A DNA stretch of 64,000 nucleotides from Akkermansiaceae bacterium (GCA_019634595.1 JAHCBC010000001.1:806001-870000); one strand, 5' to 3'; positions 15,533 to 25,550 are shown, counted from the stretch's first letter. Translations and numbers: made by a program. Notes: generated from the sequence alone by a model not told the origin.

Positions 15533-18127
15533 ATGTTGTTTCGTTTCTGTTTTTGTCTGTTTCTGGCTAGTCCCGCCTTCGCCCTTGAGTTTCATGTTTC
15601 CCCCGCCGGGAAGGCGGATGCGCCGGGGACGAAGGAAGCGCCCTTCGGAACACTGGTCCAGGCAAGGGATGCGGTCCGTGCCCTGAAAAAGAAGGCTCCG
15701 GTCAATGAGGCCGTGACCGTGTGGGTACACGGCGGCACCTACGAAATGCAGTCTCCGCTGGCTCTGGATGTGATCGATTCCGGCTCGGAGAAGTTCCCGG
15801 TGACCTACCGCAGCGTGGAGGGGGAGAAGCCGGTTTTCATCGGCGCTCCGAAAGTGGAGGGATTCACGCCCCACCAGGGACAGATCCTGAAGGCGGACAT
15901 CAAGGGGCTGGAATTCGGCAAGGCGGCGATCCGGCAGTTGCTTTTCAACGGCAAGCGCCAGCCTCTGGCGCGCTACCCCAACGCGGACCCTGCCGAGCCA
16001 CGCTACACCGGCTGGGCATTCCTGAAGGAGGTGCCGAAGGACAAGATGGAGGGCCACGCCTGGAAGCGGGTGGCCTACCTGGACCCGAAGGACGTCCGGA
16101 AATGGGCGAAGCCGGAGGAGCTGGAGATGAACATTTTCGCAGGCTACGGCTGGTGGAACTTCATCATGCCGGTGGCCTCGGTGGATGCCGCGGCGAACAC
16201 GGTCACCCTGCAGAAGGATTGCGGGTATGACCTCCATCCCCACAACCGTTACTTCATCCAGAACGCGCTGGAGGAACTGGACGCCCCCGGGGAGTGGTAC
16301 ATCGACCGTGGCACGGAGACGCTTTATTTCTGGCCACCGGCGACGGGCGGGGAGGTGCGCATCCCGAAGCTGGAGAGCTTCGTGAAGATGGCGGCCGCCA
16401 CCAGGCACATCACCATCCGCGGCCTGCACTTCACGGGATGCACGGAAACCGCGATCAGCATGTCCGGGACGGAGAACTGCACCATCGCCGGTTGTGTCAT
16501 CACGGAGACCGGCGGATGGAACGGCGCGGGGATCTCCATGCACGGGAAGAACAACCTGGCCACCGGCAATGACGTCTCCTACACCGGCAGCACAGGCATC
16601 AGCCTGGGCGGTGGTGACCGCGTGAAACTGGAGCCGGCGAACAACGTGGCGGACAACAACCACGTCCACCATCCCGGGATGATCCAGAAGAACGGCGCGG
16701 GCATCGGCCTCGGTGGTGTCGGCAACAAGGCGACCCACAACCACATCCACCACACGCCGCGGATGGCGGTCCAGTTCAGCGGGAACAACCTGGTGATCGA
16801 CTACAACCACATGCACCACACCGTGCTGGAGACCCAGGATGGCGGCGCGGTCTATACCGGAGGGCGGGACTGGATCAGCTCACGCGGCACCTCTTTGAAA
16901 TACAACTTCATCCATGACACCGTCGGCGTGGGGCAGGGATCGGAAGGGCTGAAGCACCCCCATTTCACATGGGGCATCTACATGGATGACAATGCCGGCG
17001 GGCTGGACATCGTCGGCAACATCGTGGTCCGCAGCGCGCGGGCCGCCCTGCATCTCCACAATGGCCGCGACCATATCATCGAGAACAACATCTTCGTCGA
17101 TGGCGGTGAGCGGCAGGTGGAATACAGCGGCTGGAGCGGCAACCATCCGTTCTTCAAGAACCACCACCAGATGATGATCGACGGCTGGGACAAGGTGAAG
17201 GACCAGCCCGCCTGGAAGGGCATGAGGAACATGGACTTCGACCCGCGCAACGCGGTGCGTCCGGACGGCACCATCATGTCGGGCAACATCGCCACGAAAA
17301 ACATCATCGCCTGGAAGGATGCCTCCGTCCGTTACGCGGACCTGAAGAGCGTCTCCGCGGAATACAACACCTTCGACCGGAATGTGGTCTGGAACGGCGG
17401 CCAGGAGATCAACAGCTCGGTCGTCCTCACCGGGGCGGATACCGGCCCGGAGCTGATGGAGGCCGCCGCATTGCTCGCCGGAACCGCGGAGGGCAAGGTG
17501 CCCAAGGGCTGGGGTTGGAACCACAAGCCGCGGAAGGATCTGAAGCTGCAGGCGGAACCGGAGAACGTGCTGCGCGTGGAAGCGGCCACCAGCGATGACC
17601 CGAAGAACAGCAAGGTGAGCGTCCACAGCCCGTCGATGCCCGTGACGGCAGGCAGCGCCTACCGCGCGAAGATGAAGCTGAAGGGAACCAAGCCCGGCAT
17701 GCGCGGCAGCTTCTCCTACGCCATTTTCTCCGCCGGGAACGGCTACTGGCAGTCCGATGCGAAGGGCGTGACCCTCGGGACGGATTGGCAGGAGTTCGAG
17801 CTGACAGGTAACATGCTCCGGGAAACCGACCCGAAGTGGAAACCATGGATGAAGAGGTTCTTCATCCGGGTGGACCTGGCCGATTCCGATGGGGATGTGC
17901 TCGTCAAGGACCTGACCGTCCATGCTGCGGAACCCCGCGACGGATGGACCTCATGGCAGTCCCAAGGATGGGACAAGCATTCCGTTCTCGCCGATCCGTT
18001 GTTCGAGAACGCGGAGAAGGACGACTATCGCCTCAAGAAAGATTCGCCGGCGTTCAAGCTCGGGTTCCAGCAGATCCCGGTGGAGAAAATCGGCCAGTAC
18101 GACAGCGAATACCGGGCCAAGCCTTGA
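15533..18127 (+). CDS. Secreted right-handed parallel beta-helix protein
   Basis: 864 residues from the ATG at 15533 (a GTG at 15500 lies just after the terminator). Signal peptide MLFRFCFCLFLASPAFA. An N-terminal cap (FHVSPAGKADAPGT, common in beta-helix proteins) is followed by a parallel beta-helix over about 280-560 with repeated Asn/His rungs (NHVHHPG, HNHIHHT, YNHMHHT). Residues about 660-800 look like a carbohydrate-binding sandwich. Beta-helix proteins of this type are polysaccharide lyases, hydrolases or epimerases; no catalytic set is certain, so the substrate is left open. Confidence 0.85.
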   Translation: MLFRFCFCLFLASPAFALEFHVSPAGKADAPGTKEAPFGTLVQARDAVRALKKKAPVNEAVTVWVHGGTYEMQSPLALDVIDSGSEKFPVTYRSVEGEKPVFIGAPKVEGFTPHQGQILKADIKGLEFGKAAIRQLLFNGKRQPLARYPNADPAEPRYTGWAFLKEVPKDKMEGHAWKRVAYLDPKDVRKWAKPEELEMNIFAGYGWWNFIMPVASVDAAANTVTLQKDCGYDLHPHNRYFIQNALEELDAPGEWYIDRGTETLYFWPPATGGEVRIPKLESFVKMAAATRHITIRGLHFTGCTETAISMSGTENCTIAGCVITETGGWNGAGISMHGKNNLATGNDVSYTGSTGISLGGGDRVKLEPANNVADNNHVHHPGMIQKNGAGIGLGGVGNKATHNHIHHTPRMAVQFSGNNLVIDYNHMHHTVLETQDGGAVYTGGRDWISSRGTSLKYNFIHDTVGVGQGSEGLKHPHFTWGIYMDDNAGGLDIVGNIVVRSARAALHLHNGRDHIIENNIFVDGGERQVEYSGWSGNHPFFKNHHQMMIDGWDKVKDQPAWKGMRNMDFDPRNAVRPDGTIMSGNIATKNIIAWKDASVRYADLKSVSAEYNTFDRNVVWNGGQEINSSVVLTGADTGPELMEAAALLAGTAEGKVPKGWGWNHKPRKDLKLQAEPENVLRVEAATSDDPKNSKVSVHSPSMPVTAGSAYRAKMKLKGTKPGMRGSFSYAIFSAGNGYWQSDAKGVTLGTDWQEFELTGNMLRETDPKWKPWMKRFFIRVDLADSDGDVLVKDLTVHAAEPRDGWTSWQSQGWDKHSVLADPLFENAEKDDYRLKKDSPAFKLGFQQIPVEKIGQYDSEYRAKP

Positions 18128-18138
18128 GTCCCGCGGAT

Positions 18139-18207
18139 GGAGCGCCGGCTTCAACCGGCCCCGGAGAATCCAGCCGGCGAAACCAAGCCGACTGAAGCCA
18201 GCGCTCC
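18139..18207. repeat. REP-like inverted repeat between convergent genes
   Basis: GGAGCGCCGGCTTCA (18139-18153) faces TGAAGCCAGCGCTCC (18193-18207), 14 of 15 pairs, with an inner GCCGG/CCGGC hairpin (18144-18159). No T-run follows, so it is more like a REP element than a classical terminator, though it may stop transcription from both sides. Confidence 0.6.
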
Positions 18208-18218
18208 CCAACGTGCCC

Positions 18219-19376
18219 TCATTCCATCGTCGTGGACATCGCGCGGATGGAGATCGTGCGCTTCAACTCGAAGGAAATATGGGTGATCCGTTCGGGCTGT
18301 CGCTCGTTGAAAGGAGTGATCGTCAGCACCTCGATGGTATAGGTTCCGTCTTCACCAAATCCTTCCGAGATGTCGGCCAGCGGCACCACGGCGTTCTGCG
18401 GGGCGAAGGTATTGATGGAGAAAGCGGAGGAAGGGAGCTTGGTCCCCGTGGTCCCGAGAGCGGGAGATCCCGGGTAGATCTGGGCGTAGGTGACACTGTC
18501 CGGGTAGAGATCCGTCAGGACGACCCGTGCCTCCGGAGGGGCTTCCTGATAGGTTTTCCCCGCCTCGATCCCTTCGATCCGGGCGCTGCATACCGGCCAG
18601 ATCTGGATCGTCGAGGAACCGACAGCGGCCCGTGAATCCCCCAGCTTCACGGAGGCGGTGAATGATTCCTCGCCGATGGCCCTGGTCGGCGAATCGCCGG
18701 GCAGATTCTGATAGAGGCCGGGGAGGGTGAAGGTTCCGTTCCTGTTGAACTCGAAGCCCTGGTCATAGGTTCCCTGTCCCGTACCGTTCTCGGCCGGGAT
18801 GTGGAGCGTCCTGTCGTAGAGCTTGTAGGTGCGGGCCATCGTCACCTTGGTCGGAACGCCTTCGGGGAGATCGGCCGATTCCGTGGGCAGCCTGCCAACC
18901 GCCACGGTTGCGGCAAAGGGCTGGTCCGCCCGGGTGCGGGGCGGGAAGTAGGGGTCCGCGGAGGTGAGGGAGATGCGCGCTTCCGGAATGTAGGCGCCGA
19001 TGGTTTTCTCCGCCAGAAGCTGCGGCAGGGCGGAGCCGGAAGGATCGCTCCCCAGATTGATGTCCAGATGGATGCCCAGCACCGTCAGGTCGATGAGGTT
19101 CGAGCTGAGGGAGACGTTCGCGCGGACGGCGGTGCCCACGGCGGCATCAAGCAGGGTGAAAGGACTGAAGGCGGGATCCTGGTAGGCGTAGAGCTGGAAA
19201 ATCGCACCGTCACCCTCCAGGGGCTTTGACCGGACCGTGCCGTTTTTCCGGGCGATGGGTGTGTCGTGGACGACCGTCCGTCCGTTGACCAACTGGATCT
19301 GCCGGACGAAGTCCACGGCCCCGGCGTGGGGCACCAGCAGGGAAGTGGCGAGAAGGGAGATCAGCCGGATTTTCAT
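18219..19376 (-). CDS. Exported protein of unknown function (third gene of an orphan operon)
   Basis: 385 residues from the ATG at 19376, which gives a signal peptide (MKIRLISLLATSLLVPHAGA); the frame continues upstream but only inside the previous gene. The start overlaps the preceding stop by ATGA. The protein appears to be made of beta-sandwich domains (many Thr/Val strands, Pro and Gly turns, FNRNGTFTLPGLY); no catalytic motif was recognised. With the two upstream genes it forms an operon of exported proteins that I cannot assign to a family. Confidence 0.75.
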   Translation of the reverse strand: MKIRLISLLATSLLVPHAGAVDFVRQIQLVNGRTVVHDTPIARKNGTVRSKPLEGDGAIFQLYAYQDPAFSPFTLLDAAVGTAVRANVSLSSNLIDLTVLGIHLDINLGSDPSGSALPQLLAEKTIGAYIPEARISLTSADPYFPPRTRADQPFAATVAVGRLPTESADLPEGVPTKVTMARTYKLYDRTLHIPAENGTGQGTYDQGFEFNRNGTFTLPGLYQNLPGDSPTRAIGEESFTASVKLGDSRAAVGSSTIQIWPVCSARIEGIEAGKTYQEAPPEARVVLTDLYPDSVTYAQIYPGSPALGTTGTKLPSSAFSINTFAPQNAVVPLADISEGFGEDGTYTIEVLTITPFNERQPERITHISFELKRTISIRAMSTTME

Positions 19377-19912
19377 GGGGTCTGGGAGGGGAAGGAAATG
19401 GGGCCTCCCTGAAACGTGGCGACCACGAGCAGGGTTCCTTTCCTGTGTCGTTCGGTGGTTTCCGGGGGCAACGGGGCTTTGCCGGTGATTTGGCCGTGGG
19501 TGACTTCCAGTGTTGTGATCCAGGCGCGGTTCGCGGAATAAAAGGTCAGCCAGTCGGTGAACTTGCCCGACGGCGCGGATACCAGGTGGGTCCGGAGGGC
19601 GGGCGGACACCAGATCACGCTGTCCTTTGGCAGGAGGGCGAAATTGCCGCCGCTTTGCAGGATCGTGGACATTTCCAACAGTCCGAACCCTTGTGGCTGC
19701 GGGGGCATGGGTTTGGGCAGATCCTGGCCTGCGGCGGACGCCTGTCTGCGGGCAATCAGTTGCACATCCGTCATTGAGTCAATGGTGGGGTGCCCGGCGT
19801 TTTCCGGGATCATGCCCGGCCCTGTTCCTGACCCGCGTTCCGGAACATCCGCTCCATGGAGAACGGAAAGGGTGGCGGACAGCAGGGCAAAGGCGAGGAG
19901 GTTTCTTTTCAT
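19373..19912 (-). CDS. Exported protein of unknown function (second gene of an orphan operon)
   Basis: 179 residues with signal peptide (MKRNLLAFALLSATLSVLHG) and a Pro/Gly-rich linker (residues 20-75). The rest (LEMSTILQSGGNFALLPKDSVIW) resembles a small beta-domain ending near ATFQGGPISF. No family recognised. Its stop overlaps the start of the next gene, and it begins one base after the first gene ends, so the three are surely cotranscribed. Confidence 0.72.
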   Translation of the reverse strand: MKRNLLAFALLSATLSVLHGADVPERGSGTGPGMIPENAGHPTIDSMTDVQLIARRQASAAGQDLPKPMPPQPQGFGLLEMSTILQSGGNFALLPKDSVIWCPPALRTHLVSAPSGKFTDWLTFYSANRAWITTLEVTHGQITGKAPLPPETTERHRKGTLLVVATFQGGPISFPSQTP

Positions 19913-19913
19913 C

Positions 19914-20789
19914 TCAAGGGGTGATGGTTACCTTCAGCCATCCCGGTCCCTGGCCGGTGGCGATATCGACGGTGACATGCAGGTCACCGCTCAGACCCGT
20001 GGTGATGGGGGAGAGCGCCTGGGTAAGAGGGCCGGAAGGAGGCTCGGCGGGTGGCGTTCCCAAAACGGTCAGCCCCACATCCCCGAGATCGAGTCCGAGG
20101 AAAGGGGGGCGGTAGATCGGTGCATCATAACGGGTGATCTGGTAGGATACATTCACCATGGATCCGGTGATCACCTCATCCGCGGAGGAAGCGGTGAGCG
20201 TACCTGACATCACGGGAGGGGCGGCGTGGTATTCCCCCAGCACGTAGAAGTAGCCCTTCGGGTTGAGGTTGTAGTTGGCCGGACTGGCGATTCCGGGAAG
20301 CAGGGAGCCGAGCAGCGAAGAACCCGGCATATGGAAGCCGAGGTTCACGGTGGCCGGATGCCGCGGATCACTGAGCGTCCAGTTCGCGCCATACTGGTGG
20401 ACCGGTCCGACGGAGGTGCCGGGAGTGGCCGCCTTCACGGAGAGCCGCTGGGGATAGACGTTCGTCAATCCGGTCTGGAGCGCCACGAAGCCGGTGGACT
20501 GGACCGTTCCGCCGGTGCCCAGCAGGCCGCCCAGGAGCTTTTCTTTGAAGACCCCGTTCACAACGGCGGCGTTGTTCGCCCGGTCGCCGAGTTCGAGCTT
20601 CCCGGCAACTCCGAACACATCATAACGGAATGGCTTTCCGACCGAAATGGTCGCGGATCGGTTCGTTTCGGTCAGGATCACCGGTGCACTCATCCCTGGA
20701 CCCCAGCACTGGACCTGGGCGTGGCTCTGGTACCATGGGATCAACGCCCCTGCCGTGGCAAGGGCGCCTATTTTCGAGCGGGCGCTCAT
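19914..20789 (-). CDS. Exported protein of unknown function (first gene of an orphan operon)
   Basis: 291 residues. The N-terminus (SARSKIGALATAGALIP, then SHAQ) is a signal peptide. The body is rich in Gly, Thr, Val and Pro and looks like all-beta sandwich domains with one or two short Gly/Leu-rich stretches (EKLLGGLLGTGGT). No enzyme motif and no recognised domain. It heads the three-gene operon running to 18219. The 272 bases upstream hold no other gene. Confidence 0.72.
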   Translation of the reverse strand: MSARSKIGALATAGALIPWYQSHAQVQCWGPGMSAPVILTETNRSATISVGKPFRYDVFGVAGKLELGDRANNAAVVNGVFKEKLLGGLLGTGGTVQSTGFVALQTGLTNVYPQRLSVKAATPGTSVGPVHQYGANWTLSDPRHPATVNLGFHMPGSSLLGSLLPGIASPANYNLNPKGYFYVLGEYHAAPPVMSGTLTASSADEVITGSMVNVSYQITRYDAPIYRPPFLGLDLGDVGLTVLGTPPAEPPSGPLTQALSPITTGLSGDLHVTVDIATGQGPGWLKVTITP

Positions 20790-21061
20790 CGGAACGAAGG
20801 TGGTGGGTGATCAGGCACCTCCTGGAATACGGTTCCTCCGTGGAGGAGATCCGGTGGGTGTTCCAGAGGGAGTCTGTGGGTGACTACCTTTACCTTACAG
20901 TTATTGCCTTCGTTGATACCAAGGCTCAGTTCGACAATGTGCTTATGAGGACATTACGGGTTGGACGATAATACAGGTCCATAGGCCTTTGATGTCAGGA
21001 AAATGCGCGGTCTGATGTTTCGTCGGTTATCAATCCAGAAACCGCGCACTTTTCCGGGCTG
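20790..21061. other. Intergenic region, 272 bases
   Basis: Upstream of the orphan exported operon and downstream of hflC. It becomes AT-richer toward 20880-20990, as expected of a promoter, but I see no confident -35/-10 pair. The only clear element is the stem-loop at 21004-21048. Confidence 0.5.
21004..21048 (-). terminator. Probable hflC terminator
   Basis: TGCGCGGT (21004-21011) pairs with ACCGCGCA (21041-21048) around a 29-base loop; on the minus strand the stem is followed by TTTT. The long loop makes it less certain than the others. Confidence 0.55.
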
Positions 21062-22069
21062 TCACTCCGCTTGTGGAAGGGAGGGCGCCTTCGCCTTGCC
21101 ATCGGCGGATTTGAGATACTTGAAGAGATCGCTGTTGGTCGAAAGGATCAGGGTGGAGTCCCCGCCGATGGTGCGGCGGTACATTTCCATGGACTTCATG
21201 AACTCGTAGAGGTCAGCGGCTTCAGGCCGCTGGCCGTAGGCACGGGCGTAGATCTCGGATGCCTTCGCATCAGCCGCGCCACGGGTGGTCTGGACCTTCT
21301 TGTAGGCCTCGGACTCGATCTTGTTGAGATCCTTTTCCTTGTCGCCGAGGATGCGGGCGGCCTGTCCCTGGCCTTCCGAACGGAACTTCGACGCGATCTG
21401 CAGCCGTTCCGAAATCATGCGCTCGTAGATCTTCTCGACGACGGTCGAGTTGTAGTTGATGCGCTTGAAGCGGACGTCCAGCAACTCGATGCCCAGTTCG
21501 GCAAGTTTCGCCCGGGCGTCATCCCGGATGTCGGCCTCGATGGCGTGGCGGCCACGGCGGATGGCCGGGAGGGTGCCGATGTTGCCGGGGGAATTCTCGG
21601 TCATTTCCTCCAGGGCTTCGTCGCGCAGCGGCTTGCGCGTCTTGTCGGTGCGGATGATCTCGATGAGGTCATGTTTCGCCACCGCGCTGCGGGTTTCACT
21701 GCCGATGATGTCTTCGATCCGTGAAAGGGCGCTGCGCTCGTCCCGCAACCTGCGGAAATACTCCAACGGATCCGTGACGCGCCAACGGGCGAAGGTGTTC
21801 ACGGAAATGTAGAGCTTGTCCTTGGTGGGCATCTCGTTCCGTGGGCCGTCCCATGGCCGGATGTTTTTCGGAATGACATTCACCACCTGGATGAACGGTT
21901 TCTTGAGGTGCAGGCCTGGCTCCGTGACGGGCTTGCCAACGGGGTTGCCGAACTCGGTGATGATCACCTGGTCCGACGGCTTCACGGTGTAGAAGCAACC
22001 GGAGAAAATCATCAGCAGGATGATGCATCCCACGACCATGAGGAAGGAAATGAAGCCACGCATGTTCAT
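21062..22069 (-). CDS. hflC: HflC, SPFH/band-7 membrane protein
   Basis: 335 residues: an N-terminal membrane helix (FISFLMVVGCIILLMIFSG), the SPFH domain (from VKPSDQVIITEFG) and a long coiled coil (about 215-300). With HflK it forms the large membrane cage that surrounds the FtsH protease and controls its access to membrane substrates. The start overlaps the hflK stop by 4 bases, which supports MNMRG over the internal MRG. Order hflK-hflC is the standard one. Confidence 0.92.
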   Translation of the reverse strand: MNMRGFISFLMVVGCIILLMIFSGCFYTVKPSDQVIITEFGNPVGKPVTEPGLHLKKPFIQVVNVIPKNIRPWDGPRNEMPTKDKLYISVNTFARWRVTDPLEYFRRLRDERSALSRIEDIIGSETRSAVAKHDLIEIIRTDKTRKPLRDEALEEMTENSPGNIGTLPAIRRGRHAIEADIRDDARAKLAELGIELLDVRFKRINYNSTVVEKIYERMISERLQIASKFRSEGQGQAARILGDKEKDLNKIESEAYKKVQTTRGAADAKASEIYARAYGQRPEAADLYEFMKSMEMYRRTIGGDSTLILSTNSDLFKYLKSADGKAKAPSLPQAE

Positions 22070-23079
22070 CGGGCACCTCCTTCCGGAAGCGTCGTGGCGG
22101 AACCGCCGAGGTTGAGCAGCGGCAGCAGGCCCTTCGCGTCCTCATCGAGCATCACGGTCCTGCCGATGTTGGGGAGTATCTCGGACATGGTTTCCAGATA
22201 GATGCGCCGCCGCGTGACATCGGGGGCGGTGCTGTATTGTTTGAGCAGGGCTTCGAAGGAGGCGACATCACCCTCGGCCTCGTTGACGCGCTTCATGGCG
22301 TAGCCCTCGGCGGCGCTGATCATCCGGTCCGCCTCACCGCGGGCGAGTGGCACGGCCTTGTTGTATTCGCCGTTGGCGATGTTGATGGCGCTCTCCTTTT
22401 CCTGGAGCGCGTTGTTCACCTCGTTGAAACTGCCCTGCACGCGGCGCGGCGGATTCACGTTCTTGAGCTGGATCTGGTCGATGCGCAGGCCCATCTCGTA
22501 GCTGCGGGTGGCCTCCTGGAGCTTCTGGGTGGCGATGGTCTCGATCTCCTGGCGACCGATGGTGATGACTTCATCCACCGTGCGGTCGCCGACGACCTCC
22601 CTCATCACGTTTTCCGAAAGATCCCGCAGGGCGGCATCCGGTGATTCCACCTCGAAGAGATACTGCATGGGATCGTCGATCCGGTATTGCACCACCCATT
22701 CGACCAAGGCGGCGTTGAGATCCCCGGTGACCATGTTCTTTTCCTGCTCCTGCTCGTCCTCCGCACCGTATTGCCAGGGATTGGTCGAGTTATCCGTGCC
22801 GAAGCCGAATTCCTGCTTCATCTGCCGCTCCACCTGGACGGCGTAACTCTTGTCCACGCCGAAGGGGATCTTGAAGTGGAGGCCGGGCTTGCTGGTCCTG
22901 ATCGGTTTGCCGAAGCGGAGGACCACTGCCTGCGACTCCGCCGGGACCGTGTAGAAGGAGGAGAACAGCCCGGAAAGCAGCAGGATCAGCACCACGATGC
23001 CGGCCAGGATTTTCGGCAGTCTCACGAGGAAGTTGGGAACCGGCGGCGGGGAAGGGAACTTGGGAGGTTTGGTCGCCAT
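22066..23079 (-). CDS. hflK: HflK, SPFH/band-7 membrane protein
   Basis: 337 residues: a Pro-rich cytoplasmic start, a membrane helix (ILAGIVVLILLLSGLF), the SPFH domain (VPAESQAVVLRFGKPI) and coiled coils with EADRMISAAEGYA. Partner of HflC in the FtsH-regulating cage. The N-terminal Gly-rich extension of E. coli HflK is absent, as in many non-enterics. It leads the two-gene operon. Confidence 0.92.
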   Translation of the reverse strand: MATKPPKFPSPPPVPNFLVRLPKILAGIVVLILLLSGLFSSFYTVPAESQAVVLRFGKPIRTSKPGLHFKIPFGVDKSYAVQVERQMKQEFGFGTDNSTNPWQYGAEDEQEQEKNMVTGDLNAALVEWVVQYRIDDPMQYLFEVESPDAALRDLSENVMREVVGDRTVDEVITIGRQEIETIATQKLQEATRSYEMGLRIDQIQLKNVNPPRRVQGSFNEVNNALQEKESAINIANGEYNKAVPLARGEADRMISAAEGYAMKRVNEAEGDVASFEALLKQYSTAPDVTRRRIYLETMSEILPNIGRTVMLDEDAKGLLPLLNLGGSATTLPEGGAR

Positions 23080-23160
23080 GGCCCCCAGCGAAGTCCCGGC
23101 GGGCCTTGCGAGTCAAGCAAACGAAGTGATTCCCGCAAGGTCACGCCCGGCCGTGTGAGG

Positions 23161-24351
23161 TCAGGAAAGCGAAGGCACTCCCACGGAGGTGTCCGTCTCC
23201 GCGGAGTAGTCCACGCCTGCCAGGCCGAAGCCGAAGAGGCGGAGGAAGCTGGATTGATAGCCCTCGAAGTCGCCCAGCTCGCTGAGGTTCTCCGTGTTCA
23301 CTTCCTTCCACCGTTGGTCCACGATGCCCTGGATCTCCGGAGTCATTTCCCAGTCATCCACGCGGATGCGGCCCGCTTCGTCAGGCTGCGCGTCGCCGCT
23401 GTAGAGGCGGTCGCGGAAAAGGCGGTCCATCTGCTCGATGGTGTCTTCATGGGTGCCCGCGGCTTTCATCGCCTTGTAGAGGAGGGAGATGTAGAGCGGG
23501 ACGACCGGGATGGCGGAACTGGCCTGGGTGACGAGCGCCTTGTTGACGGAGACCCATGCCTTGCCGTGGAGCGGGGCCAGCTTGGCGTCCAGTTCGCGCT
23601 GCACGCGTTCGAGGTCTTCCTTCGCCTTGCCGATGGTGCCGTTCTTGTAGATCGGCCAGGTGACTTCCGGCCCGATGTAGGAGTAGGAGACGGTCTGCAC
23701 GCCATCCGCCAGCACACCGGCGTCCAGCAGCGCGTCGATCCAGAGCTGCCAGTCCTCGCCGCCCATGACCGCCACGGTCTGCGCGATGTCGTCGCCTTCC
23801 GCGGGCTCAATGGAGACTTCGTTCACGACCCCGCTGGTCGTGTTCAGGTTCTTGTTGGTGTAGCTGGAACCGATGGGCTTGAGGACGGACTTATAGACCT
23901 CGCCGGATTTCGGATCGGTGCGGCGCGGGGAGGCCAGGCTGTAGACCACGCAATCGACCTGGCCGAGGTCGGCCTTGATCGCGGCGATGACCTGAGCCTT
24001 CACATCATCGGAAAAGGCGTCGCCGTTGAAAGAGCGGGCATAGAGACCGGCGGCTGCCGCTTCTTTTTCGAAGGCGGCGGAGTTATACCAACCGGCGGTG
24101 CCGCACTTCTCCGCTTCACCGGGCTTTTCGAAGAACACGCCGATGGTGGCGGCGTTCGAGCCGAAGGCGGCGGCGATGCGGGAGGAGAGTCCGTAGCCGG
24201 TGGAGGATCCGATCACGAGCACCTTCTTCGGGCCGTTGGCGATGAGTCCGCGGTTCTTCACCACGGCGATCTGTTCGGCGACGTGTTTCGCGCATCCATC
24301 CGGATGGGCGGTGGTGCAGATGAATCCACGGATCTTTGGTGCGACGATCAT
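23161..24351 (-). CDS. fabV: Enoyl-ACP reductase FabV / trans-2-enoyl-CoA reductase
   Basis: 396 residues from the ATG at 24351, the usual FabV length. NAD-binding [12 protein letters not shown] near residue 50, and the catalytic motif Y-x8-K in [10 protein letters not shown]. FabV carries out the last, NADH-dependent step of fatty-acid elongation and is insensitive to triclosan. A longer frame to 24462 adds an unlikely Pro-rich lead. A 7-base stem (23104-23110 with 23134-23140) lies downstream, between it and hflK. Divergent from the GYF-domain gene. Confidence 0.93.
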   Translation of the reverse strand: MIVAPKIRGFICTTAHPDGCAKHVAEQIAVVKNRGLIANGPKKVLVIGSSTGYGLSSRIAAAFGSNAATIGVFFEKPGEAEKCGTAGWYNSAAFEKEAAAAGLYARSFNGDAFSDDVKAQVIAAIKADLGQVDCVVYSLASPRRTDPKSGEVYKSVLKPIGSSYTNKNLNTTSGVVNEVSIEPAEGDDIAQTVAVMGGEDWQLWIDALLDAGVLADGVQTVSYSYIGPEVTWPIYKNGTIGKAKEDLERVQRELDAKLAPLHGKAWVSVNKALVTQASSAIPVVPLYISLLYKAMKAAGTHEDTIEQMDRLFRDRLYSGDAQPDEAGRIRVDDWEMTPEIQGIVDQRWKEVNTENLSELGDFEGYQSSFLRLFGFGLAGVDYSAETDTSVGVPSLS

Positions 24352-24472
24352 AGGTGGGGGAGGGTAGCGGGGGAGAGGAACCGGGCAACTGTTTTCATGA
24401 GGGGAGTCCGGTGATTTGGGGATTGCCTCCGGTGCGGGAGGCTGGATGATGTGCACGAACACATTCCAGAAA

Positions 24473-24964
24473 ATGGGGCATTGGTACTACGGAGAAAATG
24501 GCCAGCAGGTCGGACCGATGGATGATGGATCCATCCGCGCGGCGATCCAACAGGGCAGGGTCAATCTCCAGACGCTGGTTTGGCGCGAGGGTATGCCGGA
24601 CTGGCTGCCACTTTCCCAGGTGCCGGAATTGTCCGGCCAACCCTTGGTGCCGGCGGGATACCCCGCCTCACCATATGCGACCCCCACGGCCCCCTATCAG
24701 GGATACGCCCAGAATTTCGCCCCCACCTCCGGCAATGCCATCGCCAGCATGGTCTGCGGCATCCTGGGGCTCGTCAGTTGTCTGATCATTCTCGGTATCC
24801 CCGCGGTGATCTGTGGACACCTCGCGCTGAAGCAGATCACCAACAGCCCGCTGCCGATGGGCGGAAGGGGCATGGCCATTTCCGGCCTGATCATGGGCTA
24901 TATCCAGATCATTTCCTGCCTGGTTGGCATCGTGCTGTTCATCTTCATGATCGCAGCACAATGA
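24473..24964 (+). CDS. GYF_2 + DUF4190 membrane protein
   Basis: 163 residues from the ATG at 24473. Residues 1-45 are a GYF_2 domain ([14 protein letters not shown], then [13 protein letters not shown]), a putative Pro-rich-peptide binding module. Residues about 80-160 are DUF4190: two membrane helices ([18 protein letters not shown]; a second near the end) around a HLALKQI loop. Many verrucomicrobial and planctomycete genomes carry such GYF membrane proteins; the function is unknown. The next gene has the same N-terminal module. Confidence 0.85.
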   Translation: MGHWYYGENGQQVGPMDDGSIRAAIQQGRVNLQTLVWREGMPDWLPLSQVPELSGQPLVPAGYPASPYATPTAPYQGYAQNFAPTSGNAIASMVCGILGLVSCLIILGIPAVICGHLALKQITNSPLPMGGRGMAISGLIMGYIQIISCLVGIVLFIFMIAAQ

Positions 24965-25022
24965 ATTGCCACCAAAGCCTTCCTATGATTGGTTAGGGGC
25001 GTTCCAGCAATCCCGACAAATC

Positions 25023-25550
25023 ATGCAGTGGTATTACTCCAAGAACGGCACCCAGCTCGGCCCTGTGGCCCAGGGTGAACTCATTTCAAAGCTTGCCTCC
25101 GGTGAAGTTTCTCCGGCGGATCTGGTCTGGAAAGACGGCATGGGCGACTGGATCCCCGCATCCCAGGTGGCGGAACTGCGGACAACCTCCGCTGCGGCTC
25201 CCGTTTCCACGATTCCCGCTGAATCTCCGGCCACTCCTTATTCCGCCCCCACCTCACCTTATTCTCCGCCCGTGGCGAGCGGAGAGGTGATCACCAACTG
25301 GCTGTGGCAGTCCATCGTCGTGGCGGTCCTGTGCTGTCCGGTCTGCGGCATCCCCGGCATCGTCTATGCGGCGAAAGTCGACGGGCTGAAGGTCGCAGGT
25401 GACATCGAGGGTGCGAAAGCCGCCGCGGCGAAGGCGAAGATGTGGACGCTCATCGGCTTCGGGGTTTCGGCGGCATTCTGGATCATCTACATCGTCGGCA
25501 TGATCGTCGTTGGCGTGGGAGCGGCGGCGGCCTCCAGTCCTACCCCATGA
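25023..25550 (+). CDS. GYF_2 + CD225/dispanin-like membrane protein
   Basis: 175 residues from the ATG at 25023. N-terminal GYF_2 domain (QWYYSKNGTQLGPV; LVWKDGMGDWIP), a Pro/Ser linker, then a CD225/dispanin-type two-helix domain with the family pattern CCPVCGIPGIVYAAKV and a following GDIEGAKAAA loop. Animal members are the IFITM proteins; bacterial roles are unknown. Its stop overlaps the start of the DUF2752 gene, so the three small membrane genes form one unit. Confidence 0.85.
   Translation: MQWYYSKNGTQLGPVAQGELISKLASGEVSPADLVWKDGMGDWIPASQVAELRTTSAAAPVSTIPAESPATPYSAPTSPYSPPVASGEVITNWLWQSIVVAVLCCPVCGIPGIVYAAKVDGLKVAGDIEGAKAAAAKAKMWTLIGFGVSAAFWIIYIVGMIVVGVGAAAASSPTP

Noticed and set aside
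21062-23079. HflK/HflC as evidence of a prophage
   Set aside because: These are host membrane proteins despite the historical name; no phage gene is nearby.
22687-24414. A 575-codon plus-strand frame opposite fabV and hflK
   Set aside because: Shadow of well-supported genes; composition is that of an antisense frame.
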